Part shown: piece after piece, positions 1-11,080 of the stretch | How positions within the stretch are numbered: position 1 is the stretch's first letter | Layout of the letters: the number at the start of each line of letters is the position of its first letter | Assembly (NCBI GenBank): GCA_030141605.1 | Contig: JAQGDQ010001218.1 | Coordinates: forward strand, 20,001-50,000 | From: Tubiluchus corallicola | Taxonomy: Eukaryota; Priapulida; Priapulimorpha; Priapulimorphida; Tubiluchidae | Reading direction: 5' to 3' | DNA: 30,000 nucleotides | Translations under genes and position numbers: made by a program | The notes under the pieces: generated by a model | Told to the model about the DNA's origin: nothing | Database searches by the model: none | What the model saw: the letters and a program-made list of their open reading frames with translations, nothing else

Positions 1-690
1 TTATTTTCGTTTTTTTACTTTTATGGCAGTTAATTCCACAGGAAAAAACACACACAGCTTGCGAGGGTCCTCGGACTGAATCAAAAACAAATTTTCAAGA
101 ACTTACACTGAAATATTGCAATAAAACTACTTCACAAATACTTCACAAACACTGTAGTACTGCCTTAGTTTGTGTAACACAGTAGTTGTAGTACTCCAAG
201 AACTATGGCTACCCTCCTAAAAAAAGCGGGCACACGATGTTAAACTACAGCCTGGTCACCAAGAATTCATGCTGTTAAAGCATGACTGTTAAAGCATGAC
301 AATTCAATATCCAAGCGGCTGATCTTCAGAAGTCTGGGTCACCCAATCCAATTTACCCTGATTAAGTTGACATACGAAGTTGACATAGTATGATTGTAAG
401 ATATTGTCTACAACAGTTTAAATAGACATATTGACACATTGGAGGATAAGTGTACACAGCTTACAAACTCAGAGAACATGAAATTCCACTTTACTGGTCA
501 GAAGTTAATCTGGAAGTGGTGCTGTTAGACTGAAACTTGCTTAGCTGGGTGAATTGCGGCCACAAGGGGGAGGAATTTTGAAATACTGACTTGCCTAGAA
601 GTAATATGAATCTGTTATCAGACTGTATATGTCAAGCTGACTTATGTGAGACGACTAATGATCTGTTAGGTTGCACTTCGTGGTAAATTC
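1..690. other. Unassigned AT-rich sequence
   Basis: No ORF, splice-bounded exon, repeat or RNA gene recognised. A short direct repeat (GTTAAAGCATGAC twice, about 274-300) is the only structure noted. Confidence 0.5.
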
Positions 691-695
691 ATTTG

Positions 696-1430
696 TCTGT
701 TCTGTTACGTTTCGCTGCCCTCTCTATTTGTCTGTTCCGTTACATTTACTTGCTAATTTCATTCGTCTGTTCCGTTCCATTTCCTTGCTAATTTTACGTC
801 TCTGTTCCGTTACATTTCCTTGCTAATCTTACGTGTTTGTTCTGTTACATTTACTTGCTAATTTCATTTATCTGTTCCGTTACATTTACTTGCTAATTTT
901 ATTCGTCTGTTCTGTTCCATTTACTTGCTAATTTCATTTATCTGTTCCGTTACATTTACTTGCTAGTTTTAGGTGTCTGTTCCGTTACATTTACTTGCTA
1001 ATTTCATTTATCTGTTCCGTTACATTTACTTGCTAATTTTATTCGTCTGTTCTGTTCCATTTACTTGCTAATTTCATTTATCTGTTCCGTTACATTTACT
1101 TGCTAATTTTATTCGTCTGTTCTGTTCCATTTACTTGCTAATTTCATTTATCTGTTCCGTTACATTTACTTGCTAGTTTTAGGTGTCTGTTCTGTTCCAT
1201 TTACTTGCTAATTTCATTTATCTGTTCCGTTACATTTACTTGCTAATTTTATTCGTCTGTTCTGTTCCATTTACTTTCTAATTTCATTTATCTGTTCCGC
1301 TACATTTCCTTGCTAATTTTACGTGTCTGTTCTGTTCCATTTACTTGCTAATTTCATTTATCTGTTCCGTTACATTTACTTGCTAATTTCATTTATCTGT
1401 TCCGTGACATTTCCTTGCTAATTTCATATT
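696..1430 (+). repeat. 35-bp tandem array with 70-bp dimer structure
   Basis: About 21 units of 35 bases beginning TCTGTTCCGTTACATTTACT. Two unit types largely alternate from about 871 onward: one TCTGTTCCGTTACA... ending TTTTATTCG, the other TCTGTTCTGTTCCA... ending TTTCATTTA. This gives a higher-order period of 70. The first and last units are more diverged. Confidence 0.95.
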
Positions 1431-1435
1431 ACATT

Positions 1436-1990
1436 TTGTTACACACTTAATTTGTGTATTAAACTATGTGTAATTTCAGTGGAATTAAGTGTCTGTTCTA
1501 GTACGTTTTGTTGTGCAATTGGTTTGTTCTATTACGTTACGTTTCATTTCATGTTCGGGTTACATGTAGTTACATACTTCATTACACGCTCGTTTCAACA
1601 AGACAACACCTTGCGTTAACCATTCCATCTCTCACAGAATATGTAAACCATTCAGACCAGTCAGCCACCCATTTACGAACTACACCTGGCGCTGCTTAAG
1701 TTGCACAGCCAACAAAACACAGTGACCATGTGGCCCTACCCCTAGCTCCTGCGTTGTTTTTTTTGCATAACGTGCCTACGTATTCAGGAGTCATTTGCAC
1801 AGCTTCATTTCAAGCATCAATCTTTCAATTCATCCGTATTTCATCACAAGGTGATTGTTTAAGAAACGAGTAAATAATTTATGCACCACAGGAGCACTTG
1901 AGATGATGGATATAAAACAACTTGGGAAACCCAAGAAGCAAAAGGGAAGACCAGCAATAAGAGTGGCAGGCTCTTGATACCCAAACTTTC
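1436..1990. other. Unassigned spacer
   Basis: The first 80 bases hold degraded echoes of the 35-bp repeat (GTCTGTTCTAGTACG). The small ORFs on either strand have no recognisable motif. Confidence 0.5.
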
Positions 1991-1997
1991 ATTCATC

Positions 1998-2275
1998 CAC
2001 TGGCAGCTCGTGTATAGGCACTGTGGAACTGCAGCACCCCCTATTTTCACTCAATATAATCGATAATATTCAATATAATATTAGTCACGTGATACTTTGT
2101 TTAAATCTGCCCTCTTTGGCACAACATAGTATAACACTATATGAGTCAAATTCAGGTGTGCTCTCATTACAGCAATTTTAATAATGTTTTGATAGGCCAG
2201 TGGCCACTCGTGTATAGGCACTGTGGAACTGCAGCGCCACCTATTTTCACACAAAATTATCGATAATATTAAGTC
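1998..2275 (+). repeat. Direct repeat pair, about 77 bp each
   Basis: Units at 1998-2074 and 2199-2275 share CTCGTGTATAGGCACTGTGG, AACTGCAGC, CCTATTTTCAC and ATCGATAATATT. About 125 unrelated bases separate them. They may be two copies of one short element or remnants of terminal repeats; no coding sequence lies between. Confidence 0.85.
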
Positions 2276-2339
2276 TTTTTTCTTTAGTTCTTTCTTTATA
2301 TTTGTACGGAACCAGAGTACGTGGGGGGGGGGGTAGTAC

Positions 2340-2560
2340 TGTTTGCTTCACTGCCCGCAACGTGCGCACCAGCAACGTGGTGCGGCCGTGCGCACATGCT
2401 GAGCCCAGGTAGAGAAAGAACTGTCCCTCACACAGTTTGTTGTCAGTTGTCATGTGCTTACCGTGAATCCATCAAGCTTTAAGCTGCGAAAATTTAGACT
2501 ATTAGTGAGCAAAACGTATTTTTGTTTAGGATTTTTGTTCAGTTCGTCATGTGATCTAGG
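2340..2560 (+). repeat. Dispersed repeat family D, copy 1
   Basis: Shares GTGCGCACATG, ACTGTCCCTCACACAGT, TGTCAGTTGTCA and ATTTGTTTAGGATTTT-like blocks, in the same order, with the reverse complement of 29790-30000. The minus-strand ORF at 2247-2453 is not supported as a gene. Confidence 0.75.
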
Positions 2561-2873
2561 GCTCAATGGTTTAGGAAATTTACGTGATTTTTGAACCCAG
2601 CAGGCGCCATATTGGGTTCATCTCAAAAGTAGCAAAACCCGCTCTGGCCGATTCTTTATTATGGGTACCTGAAGGTTTGTTCTTACAGAAACTGCACTAC
2701 AATTTGTCCTAGGTACCCCCTTATTAAGAGCTAACTTTACTCACATATATGGTACCTTAACAATCTACTCTTATTGCATTAAGCAGAGGTAAAAATTTGC
2801 CAAGTAATTGAACATACTTGATGTTATCCAAAAATTATTTAAAAATTCATTTGCACATTAAAATTAGGGGCTT

Positions 2874-3090
2874 TTAAAGGAAAAGTCAACGGTATAATTA
2901 GTTTTCGTTAGATAGCTAATTTTGTCATACTTTTGCCTGAACATTAAGTAAGCTGCAGAAGTTTAAATTAATTTAAACAGCTCACGTTTACGGAAAGTCA
3001 CGAGGCGTTTACGAAAACGCGCGAATTCCACCAGTTACGTCATAATTTTCAAGTAAATGGCGCCTGAAAACTTCTACGCCACTGTACTAC
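2874..3090 (+). repeat. Dispersed repeat family B, copy
   Basis: Matches 13464-13797 with shared blocks TTAGATAGCTAATTTTGTCA, TAAGCTGCAGAA and CAGTTACGTCATAATTTT. About 215 bases, starting at TTAAAGGAAAAGTC. No coding frame. Confidence 0.75.
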
Positions 3091-4269
3091 CAATTAACTT
3101 TATGCTTTACAAATGAACTTCAAGTAGAATACATGAGTATTATAAATGAACTTAATAGTAGATTAAATCCAACATGCTAAATGACTTGTCCTTTCCTATA
3201 ATCTATACACAGAAAAACTCGTAGTACAACTGCAACGCCACCAGGTGTCCGTGACCTCTTTTTAGTTACTTATAAACACAAAATTGCTCAAATTCCCTAT
3301 AATATCACAGCGTAAAAGAACTAGACACAGTTCGTGTAGCCACAGTATCATATAAACTCAACAAACACGACGTTGTAACACAATTTACAAACACAGCCAT
3401 CATATTTATCCTTGTAAACTGCATGTAAACCGTGCAGTAACACGCATTAATGGTTACTAGGCATTAAGCAGTCATGCACGACTCAAGCTATCATCGCTTA
3501 AGTGAAAAAGTACACATTATATAGACCCAGGGGCGGCTCCAAATATCTATGGTCACCGTAAACCATAGATATCGTCTACTTGGATAACTAGCTGACTATG
3601 CGAGTTATTACCCGTATACTGGGTTTCGGAGAATGGACTTTTAATTTACACAAACACAATTCACGTTTATTGCAATTCTTACTAAATGTCATCAGTCAAC
3701 TCCCTGGAGATGAAATCACTAATAAGTATTAATAACTGTAATATCACTCGTCTGTTATTGCCGTATGACTAAGTTTTCTGCTCAGATAGGGACCACTCTT
3801 ATTAACAATGGCTGCTAACATGCTGGCTGGGTTATTATTATTAAAGTAACAACGGACTCTGTGCTACCTTCTTATAAAAATCTCCAACAACATAATTGTG
3901 CAGCTTGTATCGTTTAATCTGAAAACAAATAAGATAATTTTATATAATTTTGCTCAATTTTACGGCGAAATCTAAACCAAATTGATCTAATTAACTTTTA
4001 GGTTTTACGCAAATTATAAAATCTAATCTCTAGTCTTTTTAATAAACTAAGGTTTAAGATTTAAGAAATTAATAAATCAACTTACATGGTGATCTTCTAT
4101 AAGTGTAATTATGAAATTATAACAACGAATCAATGAATGACGCTAAACAATCTGTCACTGCAGTGTGTGAACGCCTGAGTTACTCCAATCTACAGGTAAG
4201 TGTACAGGTAAAAGACTGGTCACATGACCTGTTTAAAAGGAAACCAGTTTATAACAGAAAAGAGGGGGC
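3091..4269. other. Unassigned AT-rich sequence with one perfect hairpin
   Basis: Contains an 11-base perfect inverted repeat at 3543-3572 and a short frame from ATG 4133 ending in a strong donor-like CTACAG|GTAAGT (4197-4198). I see no supported gene. Confidence 0.45.
3543..3572. other. Perfect 11-bp hairpin
   Basis: ATATCTATGGT, eight-base loop, ACCATAGATAT. It lies just after CAGGGGCGGCTCC (3528-3540), which resembles a hAT terminus. Confidence 0.85.
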
Positions 4270-4655
4270 AACACAAGTTTAAATCAGCACGGACTGAATC
4301 TTAAACTGTCGCTCAAAACAATCTACTTTTAAAATATTGAAAGGAAATAAACTTATTTTACAAAAATGACTTACGTGAAAAACCCACACAGACGCAGTTT
4401 CGCGTGGACTACTCGCTAGATAGACTGGCACTAGCGCCTGCATTTCGGAAACGCATTGCACAAAAAACAGGTGCTGCATTTCTCAGTTCATAGGTGTTCG
4501 TTTGTGATGTACTGCACACTTTCGCAGAGCGGTAAATTTGAAATTTAAATTTTTATCTTAAAACTTGCGTAGTTTATCTTACAGCAGCGCTGTACTTCAA
4601 TTTTCCGTTTTGCAAACACGTGCAACTCGCTCGTAGAATATTTTTACGTATATTT
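4270..4655 (+). repeat. Dispersed repeat family A, copy 1 (truncated)
   Basis: Matches 8887-9415 and 12295-12925. Shared blocks: TAAAATATTGAAAGGAAA, AAAAATGACTTACGTGAAA, GCATTTCGGAAACG, AACAGGTGCTG, GTACTGCACA. The match ends where the 17-bp satellite begins, so the latter part of the element (GTGACGTCATCAATAGTTGG onward in other copies) is missing here. Confidence 0.85.
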
Positions 4656-7434
4656 TACGAATGTCAGGTGTACAGGAATGTCAGGTGTGCACGAATGTCA
4701 GGTGTACACGAATGTCAGGTGTGCACGAGTGTCAGGTGTGCACGAATGTCAGGTGTGCACGAATGCCAGGTGTACACGAATGTCAGGTGTGCAGGAATGT
4801 CAGGTGCACACGAATGTCAGGTGTACACGAATGTCAGGTGTGCACGAATGTAAGGTGTGCAGGAATGTCAGGTGTACACGAATGTCAGGTGTGCGAATGT
4901 CGGTTGTGGTGTGAAATGTCAGGTGTGGAATGTCAGGTTACACGAATGTCAGGTGTGCACGAAGTCAGGTGTGCACGAATGTCAGGTGTACAGAGTCAGG
5001 TGTGAGAAGTCGGTGTGGAAGTCAGGTGCATGTAGTGTGCGAATGTCAGGTGTACACGAATGTCAGGTGTGCAGGAATGTCAGGTGTACACGAATGTCAG
5101 GTGTGCAGGAATGTCAGGTGTACACGAATGTCAGGTGTACACGAATGTCAGGTGTGCACGAATGTCAGGTGTGCACGAATGTAAGGTGTGCAGGAATGTC
5201 AGGTGTACACGAATGTCAGGTGTGCAGGAATGTCAGGTGTACACGAATGTCAGGTGTACACGAATGTCAGGTGTACACGAATGTCAGGTGTACACGAATG
5301 TCAGGTGTACACGAATGTCAGGTGTACAGGAATGTCAGGTGTGCAGGAATGTAAGGTGTGCACGAATGTCAGGTGTGCACGAATGTCAGGTGTGCACGAA
5401 TGTAAGGTGTGCAGGAATGTCAGGTGTGCAGGAATGTCAGGTGTACACGAATGTCAGGTGTGCACGAATGTCAGGTGTACACGAATGTCAGGTGTGCACG
5501 AATGTCACGTGTGCACGAATGTCAGGTGTGCACGAATGTCAGGTGTACACGAATGTCAGGTGTACACGAATGTCAGGTGTGCACGCACGAACGTCAGGTG
5601 TGCACGAATGTCAGGTGTGCACGAATGTCAGGTGTGCACGAATGTCACGTGTGCACGAGTGTCAGGTGTACACGAATGTCAGGTGTGCACCAATGTCAGG
5701 TGTACACGAACGTCAGGTGTGCACGAATGTCAGGTGTACACGAATGTCAGGTGTGCACGAATGTCAGGTGTACACGAATGTCAGGTGTACACGAATGTCA
5801 GGTGTGCACGCACGAACGTCAGGTGTGCACGAATGTCAGGTGTGCACGAATGTCAGGTGTGCACGAATGTCAGGTGTGCACGGATGTCAGGTGTACACGA
5901 ATGTCAGGTGTGCACGAATGTTAGGTGTACACGAATGTCAGGTGTACACGAACGTCAGGTGTGCACGAATGTCAGGTGTACATGAATGTCAGGTGTACAC
6001 GAACGTCAGGTGTACACGAATGTCAGGTGTACACGAATGTCAGGTGTGCACGAGTGTCAGGTGTACACGAATGTCAGGTGTACACGAATGTCAGGTGTGC
6101 ACGAATGTCAGGTGTGCACGAATGTCAGGTGTACACGAATGTCAGGTGTACACGAATGTCAGGTGTGCACGAATGTCAGGTGTACACGAATGTCAGGTGT
6201 GCACGAATGTCAGGTGTGCACGAGTGTCAGGTGTGCACGAATGTCAGGTGTGCACGAATGTCAGGTGTGCACGAATGTCAGGTGTACACGAATGTCAGGT
6301 GTGCACGAATGTCAGGTGTACACGAATGTCAGGTGTGCACGAATGTCAGGTGTGCACGAATGTCAGGTGTACACGAATGTCAGGTGTACACGAACGTCAG
6401 GTGTGCACGAATGTCAGGTGTACACGAATGTCAGGTGTGCACGAATGTCAGGTGTGGACGAATGTCAGGTGTGGACGAATGTCAGGTGTGCACGAATGTC
6501 AGGTGTACACGAATGTCAGGTGTACACGAATGTAAGGTGTGCACGAATGTAAGGTGTGCACGAATGTAAGGTGTACACGAATGTAAGGTGTGCACGAATG
6601 TCAGGTGTACACGAATGTCAGGTGTACACGAATGTCAGGTGTACACGAACGTCAGGTGTGCACGTATGTCAGGTGTACACGAATGTCAGGTGTGGACGAA
6701 TGTCAAGTGTGGACGAATGTCAGGTGTGCACGAATGTCAGGTGTATAAAAATGTCAGGTGTACACGAATGTCAGGTGCACACGAATGTCAGGTGTGCACG
6801 AATGTAAGGTGTACACGAATGTCAGGTGCACACGAATGTAAGGTGTACACGAATGTCAGGTGCACACGAATGTCAGGTGTACACGAATGTCAGGTGTGCA
6901 CGAGTGTCAGGTGTGCACGAATGTCAGGTGTACACGAATGTCAGGTGTACACGAATGTCAGGTGTACACGAATGTCAGGTGTACACGAATGTCAGGTGTA
7001 CACGAATGTCAGGTGTGCACGAATGTCAGGTGTACACGAATGTCAGGTGTACACGAATGTCAGGTGTACACGAACGTCAGGTGTACACGAATGTCAGGTG
7101 TACACGAACGTCAGGTGTACACGAATGTCAGGTGTACACGAATGTCAGGTGTACACGAATGTCAGGTGTGCACGAATGTCAGGTGTGCACGTATGTCAGG
7201 TGTGCACGAATGTCAGGTGTGCACGAATGTCAGGTGTGCACGAATGTCAGGTGTACACGAACGTTAGGTGTACACGAATGTCAGGTGTACACGAATGTCA
7301 GGTGTACACGAATGTCAGGTGTACACGAATGTCAGGTGTACACGAATGTCAGGTGTACACGAATGTCAGGTGTGCACGAATGTCAGGTGTACACGAATGT
7401 CAGGTGTACACGAATGTCAGGTGTGCACCAATGT
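4656..7434 (+). repeat. 17-bp satellite array, about 160 units
   Basis: Tandem copies of ACGAATGTCAGGTGTRC (R = A or G), running 2.8 kb. Most units differ only at R, giving TGTACAC or TGTGCAC. Rarer variants include AACGTC, GAGTGTC, TCACGT, TGTAAGG and TGGACG. No unit has a stop codon in any + frame, and because 17 is 2 modulo 3 all three frames encode the same cycle MSGVHECQVYTNVRCAR; the long open frames here are therefore trivial. It begins inside a family-A dispersed repeat. Ends at CACCAATGTAATATTG. Confidence 0.97.
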
Positions 7435-7653
7435 AATATTGCTGATTACACTTAATTATGCAATGGCTCATAACACTTGTTTATATCACATAATACTCTA
7501 ACTTAACGACCTTTGTTACTTGATAATGTATTTTTATAACTTGTTTATGCTTCTGTTTAATCGCTCACATTTCCCTGACCAATCGTTCTGCACCCTCAGC
7601 TTCCCGTTTCCTCTCATTGGCCAAGATTTATCTTCAGAGTAGTAATTATAGCA

Positions 7654-7900
7654 GGTGGTGTAGCTCAATGGTAGCGTGCCCGTTTCCCACCCAGAAGATC
7701 GAGAGTTCAACTCCCGATCGAGTCATACAAGAGACTTAAAGATGGTACCGCTGGTTTTTCGACCAAGCACGGCGGCTAACATGAGGGTAATAATAATCGG
7801 GACCACCTTGGAAACAAGTAGTGAGTTACTTATCCTGGTCTGTGTGCTAAAAGAATTCATATTATTCCAACTATAACTACCAACCTAGAATCGATCCTAC
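7654..7900 (+). mobile_element. tRNA-derived SINE
   Basis: The head (7654-7721) looks like a tRNA with Pol III promoter boxes: A box TAGCTCAATGGTAGCG and B box GAGTTCAACTCCC. It is followed by GAGTCATACAAGAGACTT and a non-tRNA body to about 7900. The head does not fold as a clean tRNA: the T-arm pairs only in a shifted hairpin, and the anticodon stem is poor. The head-to-body junction resembles tRNA-headed SINEs I associate with molluscs and other marine invertebrates. No terminal poly(A) or clear target duplication. Confidence 0.65.
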
Positions 7901-8083
7901 AACCTCGTGCTAGCAGCACCATTTTACCGGAAGCATCTCAATAAATGCATCCGTTTTACTCCTGTTAATTGTTTAGGATTTTGTTATTGTCATTTCATTT
8001 TTGTTTTTGCTCAACTTATTCGAACGTTCTAAATTGACAACGTGAAATGTTCGCGAATTATTGATTCTTTTCATTCTGTGCCT

Positions 8084-8391
8084 CATATATCACTTCAGTA
8101 ATCCTAAAGTGAGAACACACAACTGCAAAAGCACTAGCAATTGAGCTTAGAGATTTCAACTTCTATATTTTTCTCTTGTAGTATTCTATTCATTGCATCT
8201 CTAAGAGCAGCTTTGAACCTGGAGAGTAGTTAGAAGACATATATCTCACTTCAATACTCCTAAAGTAAAAACACACAAGTGTAAAAGCACTAGTAATTGA
8301 GCTTAGAATTTCAACTTCTACATTTTTCTCTTGTAGTATTCTATTAATTGCATCTCTAAAAGCAGCTTTGAACCTGGAGAGTAGTTAGAAG
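8084..8391. repeat. Tandem duplication of 154 bp
   Basis: Two head-to-tail units at 8084 and 8238. Both carry CTCTTGTAGTATTCTATT and CAGCTTTGAACCTGGAGAGT. They are closely similar with scattered substitutions. Confidence 0.93.
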
Positions 8392-8886
8392 AGAGTTAAT
8401 GACGGAATAAAGTTCATAATTCAAGGCTGAAGAGGCTGAGGCGCTTTTCCAATAGGCATTCTGAGCAAACGGTGATTAATTTAATGAAATTGATTGATTT
8501 AATATCGGGTTTACGTTGAATGAGGTTTTGATTAATAGATTCAATATTAACAACGCTATTCATTTTACAAAGCTGATCGATTACAGGGCGAGAGTAAAAA
8601 GGGGGGGTGATGAACAGACAGAGAAACGGTTGCACGAAAAAACAGCCAAACCAACTTCACTCCTTTCTTCTTCTTTGTTTTTTCTTCTTCTTCCACTTGT
8701 ACAAAGCTACGGATCACAATTAGCTCTAAAGCGTAGATGGAGAGGTGAGACAGCTGTAGCCACCGCCTCCTCCCCCCCCCCCCAGCATCTGCAGTGAAGC
8801 CTTTATGAACATAATTGGTTTGGCTTCGTGCAAAGTCAACTCAAACGCTTTTTTGCAATTACCATCTAAATCAGGACCTTGTAAAT

Positions 8887-9415
8887 CTTAAGGCAAAACC
8901 GGATCTAATCTAGAACTGTAGATCAAAACAATCTACTCTTTAAAATATTGAAAGGAAACTTACTAGTTTTTCAAAAATGACATACGTGAAAGAATTAGTA
9001 CATCAAAAACACAATTTCACGTTCGCGCCACTATTCTTCGCTGTTACATGCATTTCGTCTTTCTCTAGTTAGACGGGCAAGAGCGTCTGCATTTCGGAAA
9101 CGTGTTGCGCAAAAACAGGTGCTGTACCTCTCAAGTTCATATGCGTTCGTTTCTGACGTACTGCACACGTTCGACAGCTCATGCGTGTGCACAGAGGTAA
9201 ATTTGAAATTGGAATTTTTATCTTAGAACTATGTTCGTTTATGTTCGTTTGTGACGTCATCAATAGTTGGGCTCCTCGCCATTAACTAGGATTTTAATCT
9301 ATTATTTAATTATCAGAAAGGTTTTTGCAGTATTAACTGTGTTGAAATGTTTACTTTTACCACTATCTGATTTGAAAATAGGGCAGTGTATGAAAAATCA
9401 TCCAGTCTTCCTCTA
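8887..9415 (+). repeat. Dispersed repeat family A, copy 2
   Basis: Full-length relative of 12295-12925. Contains TTAGACGGGCAAGAGCGTC, GACAGCTCATGCGTG, GTGACGTCATCAATAGTTGG and AAATCATCCAGTCTTCCTC near its end. No coding frame or terminal inverted repeat seen. Confidence 0.88.
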
Positions 9416-9590
9416 AGCCTTGATTCTCAGTAAATGATACCCCCAAACTGATCCCCATTTGCCGTTAAAGGAAAAAGAATGGTCTGAAGCGCCACGTCGA
9501 AAAACACCACGAGTTGGATTCGAACTTGGAAACTCTAAACCAGCACCTTCCTTTAAAGAATTTGAGGAAAGAAACATGACAGGAAAAAAA

Positions 9591-10035
9591 CAATTGTGAG
9601 CTGTTGTTGACAAACAAACCGAAGACTGTGTAGTAGAAACTGGGAAAAGATCTGCAATTGTAAAGAATTCCAAATAGAAGTAGTTCTGGCAGAACAAAAA
9701 TACAATTGTCCGCGGTTTTAAACAAATACCCTAAAAACTGTTAAGTAGAAACTGGAAGATGATCAGCAATTATAAAGAATTCCAAATAGAAGCAGCTCTG
9801 ACAAGCCAAACCACAATTGTGTGCTGTTTGTAATAAATAATCTAAAAACTGTGAAAAGGAAACTCGGAAAAAATCCGCAATTGTGAAGAATTTCTTATAG
9901 AAGCAGCTCTGGCAAGACAACTATGCAAATGTATGCTGTTGTTGACAAACAATTAAGAGACTGTGAAACAAGAACTGGAAAGGATCTGCAACTGTACAAA
10001 TTCCAAATAGAAGCAGCCCTGGCACGATAATACTA
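9591..10035. repeat. Tandem repeat, four units of about 111 bp
   Basis: Units start CAATTGT (or CAAATGT) at 9591, 9703, 9814 and 9925. Each contains an ACTGG(A)AAA segment and ends with AATTCCAAATAGAAGCAGC or a close variant. Unit similarity is moderate, so the array is old. Confidence 0.85.
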
Positions 10036-10567
10036 TAAAAATTAAAGGAACATAATGTGTTTAGATGAATGGTGTGACGTATTTCTGTATTCTCTGATCA
10101 CATGTCAATCTACAATGTCATTATATAATAAACAATCTCCTTATTTGCTTGATCAACATTTGCATTCAATTAGCAGCAATGCTAACACTGTTTACATTAA
10201 CGCTACTAGTGACGTCTGTCGGCTAATTTGTCAACATAATGTACAAGTTTCTTGCAATAATTTGACAAGACTAACTTAACTTTCATTTCTGGCATCAAAA
10301 TGAAGAATTATTGCAACGTTTACCTGGGCAATATGTAACAACCCACCTGCTGTGTAGAGGTAATTTGTGATTATTTGTTGTACATTTATTATTAGAATGT
10401 AAGCAGGTGAGATGAAGAGAGGTCGTTACCTCATAATTATTCCTGGTTATAGCAGACGGTGTGTTTAAACGGGAAGTCACTTCTTTTGAGAGGAATAATA
10501 GACAGTGGATAACTCAATAAAATAACGGAAGCCATATCTACATTTGTGTACTACAGATCTGTAACCA

Positions 10568-10856
10568 TTAAAATGCATTGTTGTTGTTGTTGTCGTCGTC
10601 GTCGTCGTCGTCGTCGTTGTTGTTGCCTTTGTCGTTGTCGTTGACATTGTTTTCGTTGTTATTGTTGTTGTTGCCTTTGTCGTTGTTGTTGACGTTGTTT
10701 TCGTTGTTATTATTGTTGCTGTCATTGTCATTGTCATTGTCGTTGTTGTAGGTGTTGTGGTGGTGCTGTTGGTGGTTGTGTTGTTGGCGGTAGTCGTTGT
10801 TGTTGTTGTCGTCGTCGTTGTCACTGTTGTTGCCTTTCTCATTATCGTTGACAATG

Positions 10857-10888
<32 letters not shown>

Positions 10889-11080
10889 GGTTATCGTTCT
10901 TGCTGTTGTTATTATTGTTGTAGTCGTTGTTGTTGATGTAAATGTTGTTGATGATAATATATTGATGGCTATGTTGTTGTTTTTGTTATTGATGATGATG
11001 TTGATGTCGATGTCATTGTAGTTGCCGTTATCATTGTTAATGCTGATGATACTGATGCTGCTCATGCTGTAGTTATTAAG
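10568..11080. repeat. GTT/GTC trinucleotide-rich microsatellite
   Basis: About 500 bases dominated by GTT, GTC, ATT and GTG triplets on the + strand. Apparent ORFs here (poly-Asn, poly-Thr, poly-Asp on the minus strand and poly-Leu/Val on the plus) are products of the repeat. No splice sites or conserved motif support coding. Confidence 0.9.

Noticed and set aside
696-1430. Possible CRISPR array (regular 35-bp periodicity)
   Set aside because: Units are contiguous with no unique spacers and the setting is eukaryotic. The same applies to the 25-bp and 17-bp arrays.
4133-4198. Small frame MNDAKQSVTAVCERLSYSNLQ ending in CAG|GTAAGT
   Set aside because: A strong donor alone is not enough: no homologue recognised and no partner exon found.
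4620-7501. Many overlapping + strand ORFs, the longest 491 codons
   Set aside because: All are read-through of the 17-bp satellite, identical in peptide cycle in three frames. No splice, start or domain evidence for a gene.
8516-8797. 93-codon ORF on the + strand
   Set aside because: Pyrimidine-rich, low-complexity translation (Ser/Leu/Phe runs, poly-Pro from a C-tract) with no domain; likely chance.
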